Part shown: piece by piece, positions 55,801-64,000 of the stretch
Numbering within the stretch: position 1 is the first letter of the stretch
Layout: each line of letters begins with the position of its first letter
NCBI RefSeq assembly: GCF_004362405.1
Contig: NZ_SNXE01000001.1
Span: forward strand, 682,001 to 746,000
From: Roseateles asaccharophilus
GTDB lineage: Bacteria > Pseudomonadota > Gammaproteobacteria > Burkholderiales > Burkholderiaceae_C
Length of the DNA: 64,000 nucleotides
Reading direction: 5' to 3'
Translations under genes and position numbers: made by a program
The notes under the pieces: model-generated
Databases searched by the model: none
What the model was told of the DNA's origin: nothing
Seen by the model: the letters and a program-made list of their open reading frames with translations, nothing else

Positions 55801-56862
55801 GGCGACTCAAGTCTCGTAAACGAATATGTCATCCGATCAGAGAGGTCCGCTAAGGTGTTGGCGCAGCTCGCTGAGGCGTATATGCGGTTCGAGCCCTCCC
55901 GTCCCTACACGCCCCAAGAAGTGGAGCTGTTCAAGCGCATCTTTGAGTCGAAGGACCCGACCGTTCTATTGTTCGCTTCGAACCTCACTCGCCAGGTGGC
56001 CAGCAGAAGTCCAGCGCTGGCCGTCGAGCTCATTTGTTTGGCGGACTTTGCGGTCAACGCGCGCGCAACTCACGACATGTTCATGTGGCTCTCCGGCGAC
56101 AAGGCTATTTCGGAGGCTGACGTCGCGAGCCGACGGAACGAGTTGCTGAGGAAGCTAGTTGTGCTGAAGGAGCTAGACGACTATTGGGTCCGTGCATTCC
56201 TCGCAGCATCAATCAAGAAAGATCCCTTGTCGGTCATCACGCTGGCTATGGCACGACTCGTGGAAGCGAAACGACGAAACGATTGGTCTTACGAGCCACT
56301 GAGCAAAGAGCACAACGGGAAGGGCCTTGGCCTGATGGAAGTCGAGGCCGGGCCACGGCTATTGCGGGACTTCCTCGACTGGGCCCTCGAAGAGTCGAAG
56401 GTCATTCCGAGCACACGCCAGGTTGGCGAGACAGTCTCCGGCCTTTGCGGAGACTACGGTGAAGCCCTGCTCAACCTTCTGCTTGATTGGATGTCCTCGG
56501 GCACCCAAGCCCATGCCATGCTGGTTGCCAGAGTGCTGCAGGAGAGCCAGCCAGCTCTCATTTATGAACACTCAAAGTTTATCCAGGACATCCTCAACGC
56601 GGCCGAACTCGTTGGCGAGGAAGCTCTGGATGAGATTCGGTCGGCAATCGCCGCGGCAACACACTCCGGAATTCGTGGAGGAACTCCTGGGGAACCGTTC
56701 CCGGAGGACCTCCGAATGGAACAGCACTGCGAGCGGATGTTGGCGTCGCTTAGCCGAGCCGAACCAGCGTTCGACCTATACGACAGACTGCTCAAGGACG
56801 CTCGCTATGCGATAGCGCGTCAGCGCAAGTCAAAGGAAGCTATTGAGGAAGAAGATGACTAG
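52813..56862 (+). CDS. Candidate defence protein: XRE HTH, Mrr-type nuclease, STAND-like NTPase, helical repeats
   Basis: 1349 residues from the ATG at 52813; a GTG at 52789 is less likely and the ATG at 52828 possible. Residues ~13-75 form an XRE helix-turn-helix (ELATALGVTQQSVSRWERGL). Residues ~100-215 match the Mrr_cat nuclease: FESFCAALLHRM, then HGIDI with D140, and FQCKR with Q153 and K155, an intact D...QxK site. A P-loop NTPase follows, GAPGSGKSR (294-302), with Walker B LLVVDDAH (345-352). About 900 residues of mostly helical, repeat-like sequence complete it and probably sense the target. Composition and codon use are far less GC-biased than the neighbours, so it was probably acquired by transfer. 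The layout recalls Avs-type NTPase-nucleases, but I know no named system with an N-terminal XRE domain in this order. Confidence 0.78.
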   Translation: MQAPHMPAPYPAFGELLARLRVAAGFTKQQELATALGVTQQSVSRWERGLARPRLTDIAVLERLVRAKDNELLAAAGYQAAPVDARAETATSHDRPLPLSALPPETFESFCAALLHRMYQPHGGTVHRYGGTGHKQHGIDIFATGPFGTHSFQCKRVNEFGAQKVHTAVAEQTYAADLKVLLLSSVASPSSRDAMAAHAGWELWDREDITRRLHDLPLVDRLDLVDRYFSGQRLDLLGIDEPGPIQSPEDFFKPFLVSDRFFNHSWALVGRDEEISQVVDCVQDESVVLTCLVGAPGSGKSRVLREVTQRLPQSTPLHVRFVSATEEVKAHHLDRLRDSRGSATLLVVDDAHEREDLGILLRYAAVPENRSRLLLSLRPYGKEALRLQAADVSLSGPSVRFADMRPQTREQAQALAESVLAECKAPPAAAVEIARATYTTPLVTVLAAQLVARDGVSLALLGNAEEFRIYVLRSLQDVITVTLVTGQDVPRLRAILRVIGLLQPIIPDDPGLLNILLKAEGIAPPDASRLMRLLGEAGVLFKRGLRSRLAPDLLADEIIRSNYLNADGTANERVTQVFDLAGADHLKNMFVNLGRLDWRLRRGKTDDSALLTSLGPKLRWGDRYSNPHVEAVEAVAYYQPSFALDFAERLIAEGHGDSSSVCNMVRYAAYTYDHVQEACRLLWTAGRNDARALHQQPSHGIRILKELAEFQLNKPIEYVREVVHFALALLERPASLKSTYTPFSILEGALRTEMETRRFSRSALTITRYQLPLEWARKVRDEVTSALLKYLREGPPRRAFLSAQTIAQALRGPMHGGTPDHAWKQQQVELLRELKVVLNEVHVSPVVLVRVAQSISWHAFHGWPEASVEAQAILSLLNRDIRTRLTRALVDGWGTDTWRLSEDLEREEHVKDRQLLTADLIAAFPEPSRLFEELHASLEEIATVAHDGFGSSIFLVNHLLASVNGLATELLLRSNEGRSGRLEQYVGAALSAVVEAGDSSLVNEYVIRSERSAKVLAQLAEAYMRFEPSRPYTPQEVELFKRIFESKDPTVLLFASNLTRQVASRSPALAVELICLADFAVNARATHDMFMWLSGDKAISEADVASRRNELLRKLVVLKELDDYWVRAFLAASIKKDPLSVITLAMARLVEAKRRNDWSYEPLSKEHNGKGLGLMEVEAGPRLLRDFLDWALEESKVIPSTRQVGETVSGLCGDYGEALLNLLLDWMSSGTQAHAMLVARVLQESQPALIYEHSKFIQDILNAAELVGEEALDEIRSAIAAATHSGIRGGTPGEPFPEDLRMEQHCERMLASLSRAEPAFDLYDRLLKDARYAIARQRKSKEAIEEEDD

Positions 56863-56953
56863 CTGAGAGCCGAGCCGATGGCACCGCTTACCCGCCAGGC
56901 ATCGCGGTGCAAGAGGCGTCGCTGCGAGAGCAACCGCTTTCAGGGGAGCATGC

Positions 56954-56983
56954 GAAAGACCGCTCCTGGCCGGAAGCAGTCAT
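56954..56983 (+). repeat. Imperfect hairpin element, right flank
   Basis: About 20 of 30 bases match the left-flank element (52347-52376), including the CCGCT and AGC-GT arms, in the same direction. It lies 92 bases after the large gene. Together they enclose the accessory cargo. Confidence 0.35.
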
Positions 56984-57094
56984 CCCGCTTGGGATCCTGA
57001 CGGACAGCAACCGCTGCAAAGCCGCCCCACCTCACAGCCCAGCCCCCGGTTCTTGACCTCGGCCACCAGTTCAGCACGCCGGTGGCAGCTCGGG

Positions 57095-57166
57095 CAGCGG
57101 GTGCGGGCCTTCGTGGACTACCTCGCCAAGGCGGTCGGCGCCGCCCCAGCCGCCAACTCCCCCTGA
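57095..57166 (+). pseudogene. Possible LysR-family C-terminal remnant
   Basis: The frame ending at TGA 57164-57166 reads QRVRAFVDYLAKAVG, typical of the last helix of LysR substrate-binding domains (RVRAFVDFLAE). No LysR sequence can be traced further upstream; composition shifts there towards the accessory segment. It overlaps the last 49 bases of the GlxA-type gene on the other strand. It may be a gene cut by the insertion of the accessory DNA, or chance. Confidence 0.3.
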
Positions 57167-58149
57167 AACGCCCGCCGCCACTGCTGCGGTGAGGTCTTGA
57201 AGTTGCGCCGAAAGTGCAGCCGCAAGGACTCGGCGGACCCGAAGCCGGCCAGCCCGGCCACGGCCTCGATCGACTGGTCGGTGCGCTCCAGCAGGTTCTG
57301 CGCGCGCTGAAGCCGCTCGGTCAGCAGCCACTGATGCACCGTTGTGCCGGTGATGGTCCGGAACAGGCGGGTGAAGTGGCGCCGGCTCATGCAGGCGGCG
57401 GCGGCCAGGGTGTCGAGCGTGTGGGGCTCGTGCAGGCTCGCGCGCACATCGGCCAGCAGCTGGGAGAGCCGGCTGCTGCCCTGGGTCAGCGGCAGGGGCT
57501 GGTGGATGAACTGGGCCTGACCGCCAGACCGATGCGGCGCGACGACCAGACGCCGGGCCAGCTCCGTGGCCTTGCTGCTGCCCAGGCGCTGGCGGACGAA
57601 CTGCAGGCAGGCATCGATGCCGGCCGCTGTGCCCGCCGAGGTCATGAGGCCGGGCTCCTCGACATAGAGCACATCGGGCAGCAGCTCCACCTCCGGGTAG
57701 CGCGCGGCCATGCGCTGGGCGTACTCCCAGTGCGTGGTGGCGCGCTTGCCGGCCAGCAGGCCCGCCTCCGCCAGGACATGCGCGCCCAGACACAGGCCGA
57801 TCACGTCCGCACCACGCGCATGCGCCTGGCGCAGGAGCTTGAGCAGCGGCTCGGGCGGCCGCTCCTCCACGTCGCGCCAGCTGGGCACCACGATGACATC
57901 GGCCGCCGCCGCTTGCGCCAGACCGCGCAGGCCCGAGAGCTCATAGCCCATGCTGGTGCGCAAGGGCTGGGGCTCCGCGGCACACACAAAGACCTCGAAG
58001 GCCGGTGAGGGCCCGAAGGCTTCACCGAACACCACGCCCGGAATGGCCAGATGAAAGGGGCTGACACCCCGGAAGGCGATCACGGCGACCCGGATCGCGG
58101 GGGGCGCCGCAGCAGCGGCCGCCGCTTGCTTGTTTTCTTTCTTCGCCAT
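57118..58149 (-). CDS. GlxA-type AraC regulator with DJ-1/PfpI domain
   Basis: 343 residues from the ATG at 58149 (MAKKENKQ). The N-terminal ~190 residues are a DJ-1/PfpI-like domain (VAVIAFRGVSPFHLAIPG, GLCLGAHVLAEAGLL with the nucleophile-elbow Cys, and GLMTSAGTAAGIDACL). The C-terminal AraC pair is LAAAACMSRRHFTRLFRTITGTTVHQWLLTERL and EAVAGLAGFGSAESLRLHFRRNF. It is divergent from a cysteine hydrolase gene 118 bases away, its likely target. Confidence 0.9.
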   Translation of the reverse strand: MAKKENKQAAAAAAAPPAIRVAVIAFRGVSPFHLAIPGVVFGEAFGPSPAFEVFVCAAEPQPLRTSMGYELSGLRGLAQAAAADVIVVPSWRDVEERPPEPLLKLLRQAHARGADVIGLCLGAHVLAEAGLLAGKRATTHWEYAQRMAARYPEVELLPDVLYVEEPGLMTSAGTAAGIDACLQFVRQRLGSSKATELARRLVVAPHRSGGQAQFIHQPLPLTQGSSRLSQLLADVRASLHEPHTLDTLAAAACMSRRHFTRLFRTITGTTVHQWLLTERLQRAQNLLERTDQSIEAVAGLAGFGSAESLRLHFRRNFKTSPQQWRRAFQGELAAGAAPTALAR

Positions 58150-58267
58150 CAAGAAGCTGCCATCGAATGGCCCGATCTTGCCGCAAACCATTGTTCAGGC
58201 CAATGGGCGGATCGGCGGCGCGCTCCAAGAATGCAGGCTCAGACCCATTCAACCAAGGCACAACAGC

Positions 58268-58810
58268 ATGAACCGGCCCGCCCTGATCGTCATCGACCTG
58301 CAGAACGACTATTTCCCCGGGGGCGCCTTCCCCCTGCACCAGCCCGACGAGACGCTCGCCAGCGTCCTCGAGGCCATGCGCCGCGCCAGGCAGCAAGGCA
58401 TGCCGGTGATTCACGTCCAGCACATTGCCGATGGCAGCAAGGGCATCTCGCCCTTCTTCAATGCGGGCACCCACGGTGTCGCGATCCACGCGGACGTCCT
58501 GGCTGCCGTGCCCGAGGCGCCCGTCGTCATCAAGCACTTTGCCGACAGCTTCGAGCAGACCACGCTGCACGAAACCCTGCAGCAGCTGCAGGTGAACGAG
58601 CTGCTGCTGTGCGGCATGATGACCCAGAACTGCGTGACCCACACCGCGCTCTCGCGCCGGGCCGACCTGTACCGCCAGGTCACGGTGCTGAGCGATGCCT
58701 GCACCACGGTCAGCCCCATGCTGCATGCCATCGCCCTGAATGCCCTGTCCACCCGGGTCCGTCTGGCGACGGTGGCCGAGGCGCTGCCGGGCGCGCCCGA
58801 GGCCCGCTAG
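58268..58810 (+). CDS. Isochorismatase-family cysteine hydrolase
   Basis: 180 residues from the ATG at 58268 (MNRPALIVIDLQ); the frame is open upstream over the regulator. The family Asp is in VIDLQNDYFPGG, the Lys in VVIKHFADSF, and the nucleophile Cys in CGMMTQNCVTHTA. These give the D-K-C triad of cysteine hydrolases (nicotinamidase, isochorismatase, N-carbamoylsarcosine type). Substrate is not set by sequence. The divergent GlxA-type regulator is the probable controller. Confidence 0.88.
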   Translation: MNRPALIVIDLQNDYFPGGAFPLHQPDETLASVLEAMRRARQQGMPVIHVQHIADGSKGISPFFNAGTHGVAIHADVLAAVPEAPVVIKHFADSFEQTTLHETLQQLQVNELLLCGMMTQNCVTHTALSRRADLYRQVTVLSDACTTVSPMLHAIALNALSTRVRLATVAEALPGAPEAR

Positions 58811-58821
58811 CCGCCCGGCCC

Positions 58822-59232
58822 TTACTTCAGCGCAAAGCGCACATTCACCGGCTTGCGCCCCGGCAGCTGCACCAGGGCCACGACCTTGCTGCCGGCGGCC
58901 AGCTTGAAGTCGCCCTGGGCCTCCAGCCGCTCGCCGCCCACCGCGACCAGGCTGGCCTCGCGCTTGTCACTGCCGCTGAGCAGGGTGAGGCGGGCGCTGG
59001 CGCCGTTCAGGGCCAGGGGCTTGCCGTGGTCGCGCACATAGAGCGTGATCTGGCCGGGCCGGCTCAGCAGCAGCTCGAAGTCCAGATCGCTGGCCTCGGC
59101 CACGATGCCGCCATGCAGGGGCTTGTGATCGTGCTGGTGATTGCCGCCGGCCTGGGCCGCGGTGCCGGCCAGCAGCGTCAGGGCCAGCAGGGGGCCGTAC
59201 AGATAGGGCTGCGTTTTCTTGATCATCGACAT
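58822..59232 (-). CDS. Small periplasmic protein of the metal efflux operon
   Basis: 136 residues from the ATG at 59232, with AGGAG 7 bases upstream, the best ribosome site in this operon. A signal peptide ends AAQAGG. The mature N-terminus is His-rich (NHQHDHKPLHGG) and the rest is beta-rich, ending VNVRFALK. It is likely a metal-binding or FixH/YtkA-like accessory protein. It is the last gene after the RND pump, 52 bases away, and conserved-looking in such operons. Confidence 0.7.
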   Translation of the reverse strand: MSMIKKTQPYLYGPLLALTLLAGTAAQAGGNHQHDHKPLHGGIVAEASDLDFELLLSRPGQITLYVRDHGKPLALNGASARLTLLSGSDKREASLVAVGGERLEAQGDFKLAAGSKVVALVQLPGRKPVNVRFALK

Positions 59233-59284
59233 GCGTGTTCTCCTTGGATGGGGGAAATGGGGGGAGGGGATCAATCAGCAGGGC

Positions 59285-62404
<3,120 letters not shown>

Positions 62405-62422
62405 GACAGGCTACCTTTTCTA

Positions 62423-63553
62423 TCAACGGATCTGGTTGAGCAGGACGGCGCCCTGCACCACCACGCGCTCACCGGCCGCCAGGCCCTGCGTTACCGCCAC
62501 CCGCGCGCCATCCAGGGGCTGGACCGTCACGACGCGGGGCTCGAAGCGCTCGGCCGAGTGCTTGACCCAGACAATGGGCTGGTTGGCCGGGTTCTTCTGC
62601 AGCGCCGCGGCCGGCAGGGCCACGCCCTGCACCTGGCTCCTGGTCTGCACCACCACCGGCAGGGGCTGGCCCACGGCCAGCTTCTCCAGGCCGGCAAGAC
62701 CTGGCCCCTCGACCTGGAAGCGCAGGGGCAGGGCCTGCTCGCGCAGCGCGCGCGCCGCGCCCACCAGGCGCAGCGGCAGGGCGCTGCCGCCCACGCTCAC
62801 ATGGGCGCCGGCCACATCGGCGGCCAGGGCTGCGTCAAAGGCCAGGGCCTCGACCTGCAGGCGCGTGGGGTCCACGATCTCGAACACCAGCTCGCGGGCG
62901 TCCAGCACCTGGCCGGCCACGGCATGGGCCGCGGCAATCACGCCGCTGGCCGGGGCCAGCAGGGCCTCGCGGCCCGAGAGGCCGCCGCCCACCGCGGCCA
63001 TGCGCGCGCTCAGGCTGGCCAGCTCGCTCTCCAACGCCTCGATCTCGCGGCGCGGCACGCTGTCGGCCAGCTCCTTCAGGCGGGCCAGGCGCTTCTCGGC
63101 CAGGCTGTGGCTGGCGCGCAGCTCGGCCAGCTGGGCGGCCTGGGCGGCGCGCTCCAGGCTGTCGCTGGCCGGCTGCACATAGGCCAGCAGCTCGCCCTTG
63201 CGCACGCTCTGGCCCAGGCTGGGCAGGCCGCGCGGGCCGGCTTCCAGGCGGCCGGCCTGCATGGTCTGCACCTTGCCGCCGGCATTCGGGTCCATCAGCA
63301 CCTTGCCGTTCAGGGTGAAGGCGCGCGGCAGGGCCTGGACCTCGCCGGGCTGGGTGCGCAGGCTCATCTGGCGCTGGGCGGGCTTGGGCACAAAGACGCT
63401 GCCATCGCTCTGGCGCTGCGGGCCCTTGGCGCTGGGGGCGGGCGGGGCGTCGCCATGGTCATGGCCGGGGCCGGCCCAGGCGGCGGGCAGGCTCAAGCTC
63501 AGGCTCAGGGCCAGGCTGGCGGCCAGCAGGGACATCAGGGCGGTGCGGCTCAT
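62423..63553 (-). CDS. RND periplasmic adaptor (CusB/CzcB family)
   Basis: 376 residues. A signal peptide (MSRTALMSLLAASLALSLSLSL...) leads to a His-rich start, GPGHDHGDAPPAP. The adaptor core has a hairpin with RAAQAAQLAELRASHSLAEKRLARLKEL and an ESELASLSARM helix, then a barrel domain and a C-terminal domain ending VLLNQIR. It links the inner-membrane pump to an outer-membrane channel. It overlaps the upstream gene by ATGA and is 18 bases from the pump. Confidence 0.88.
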   Translation of the reverse strand: MSRTALMSLLAASLALSLSLSLPAAWAGPGHDHGDAPPAPSAKGPQRQSDGSVFVPKPAQRQMSLRTQPGEVQALPRAFTLNGKVLMDPNAGGKVQTMQAGRLEAGPRGLPSLGQSVRKGELLAYVQPASDSLERAAQAAQLAELRASHSLAEKRLARLKELADSVPRREIEALESELASLSARMAAVGGGLSGREALLAPASGVIAAAHAVAGQVLDARELVFEIVDPTRLQVEALAFDAALAADVAGAHVSVGGSALPLRLVGAARALREQALPLRFQVEGPGLAGLEKLAVGQPLPVVVQTRSQVQGVALPAAALQKNPANQPIVWVKHSAERFEPRVVTVQPLDGARVAVTQGLAAGERVVVQGAVLLNQIR

Positions 63554-64000
63554 GCGGCGGCCCTCCGCTGACGACCCAGGCGCAGGCCGGCGCCCAGACC
63601 CAGCAGGGCCAGGGCGCCGGCGGCGATGTACTTCCAGCGCGCGCTGGCGGCCGGCGCGGCCGGCTCGTGCGCATGCAGGTCCAGCTCGCCGGCCAGCAGA
63701 TCGCTCTCGTTGCCCGCCAGCACGGTGGCCGTGACCGGGATCAGGCCGGGCTGGGGCTCGCGCTCCAGCTGCAGGGTGAACTCGCCCTGGCCCTCGCCCT
63801 CGCTCTTGGGGACGGGCTTGAGCTTGGCACCGCCGAAGTCCAGCTCCAGCGTGGCGCCCTGCACCGGCGCATTGCTGGCCGCATGGTCCAGATAGAGGGT
63901 GAGCTGGCGGCCGTCCAGCACGCCCACCAGCTCGAAGAGTTCGGAGCTGGCGGCAAAGCGCGGCAGGGCCTGGCCCGTGGCGGCGGCGGGGGCCTCGTCA
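63550..64000 (-). CDS. Metal-efflux accessory protein, 5' end beyond the window
   Basis: 150 complete codons are seen; the frame is open to the right edge, so this is the C-terminal part. It reads ALPRFAASSELFELVGVLDGRQLTLYLDH, then a beta-rich part, and ends with a membrane segment, KYIAAGALALLGLGAGLRLG, and a basic tail. The SSELFELVGVL...LTLYL pattern also occurs as an N-terminal domain of some RND adaptors. It overlaps the adaptor gene by ATGA. It is probably a membrane-anchored periplasmic metal-binding or sensor component. Confidence 0.65.
   Translation of the reverse strand, partial: DEAPAAATGQALPRFAASSELFELVGVLDGRQLTLYLDHAASNAPVQGATLELDFGGAKLKPVPKSEGEGQGEFTLQLEREPQPGLIPVTATVLAGNESDLLAGELDLHAHEPAAPAASARWKYIAAGALALLGLGAGLRLGRQRRAAA

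Noticed and set aside
52813-56862. Calling the large protein a known Avs type
   Set aside because: The XRE plus Mrr plus NTPase order does not match a named Avs class that I can support from sequence alone.

Overview
The window is GC-rich chromosomal DNA (about 70% G+C by eye) of a betaproteobacterium. The best fit is Burkholderiales, near Roseateles/Paucibacter/Rubrivivax. This rests on codon bias, the ubiG and gshA family types, many TPR/GGDEF and hybrid-kinase proteins, LysR and AraC regulators, and a RND metal pump. That taxonomic placement is inference. I saw no rRNA, tRNA, CRISPR array or insertion sequence.

Layout. 1-7.2 kb: tail of a DUF4440-like gene, a PAP2 phosphatase, a degenerate GGDEF membrane protein coupled to an AraC regulator, then a divergent TonB-dependent receptor and beta-propeller phytase that overlap by one base (a phytate scavenging unit). 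7.3-13.7 kb: DUF1992 protein, GFA-family protein, ABM-domain protein behind gshA, a hybrid histidine kinase, and a SulP transporter. 13.8-19.4 kb: two tandem TPR-GGDEF diguanylate cyclases, an SDR and ubiG. 19.5-24.6 kb: a TetR-led operon (TetR, DUF2867, ABC1 kinase, DUF6463) with a clear autoregulatory operator, then a DoxX/lipoprotein pair divergent from a LysR gene. 24.7-36.2 kb: a YejBEF-type peptide ABC transporter divergent from four tandem paralogous substrate-binding proteins. 36.2-47.2 kb: ZntB/CorA-like transporter, a thioredoxin-like protein without active-site cysteines, LysR/tautomerase, flavin reductase, M48 protease, Crp/Fnr and LuxR regulators, an MBL hydrolase, an amine oxidase and a GNAT.

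47.4-52.1 kb: a two-gene phosphorelay. The multi-GAF hybrid kinase ends in an HPt domain. Its coupled regulator has an unusual order: winged helix, then receiver, then a cyclase-like domain.

52.1-57.2 kb is the accessory segment. Its base composition and codon use are visibly less GC-biased. It carries one very large protein (XRE HTH, Mrr-type PD-(D/E)XK nuclease, STAND-like P-loop NTPase, long helical C-terminus), a divergent 57-residue ORF with a strong Shine-Dalgarno, an inverted repeat in the shared promoter, and related imperfect hairpin elements on both flanks. This is the best candidate for an undescribed anti-phage or anti-plasmid system. 57.1-64 kb: a GlxA-type regulator divergent from a cysteine hydrolase, then a CusA/CzcA-type metal efflux operon running off the right edge.
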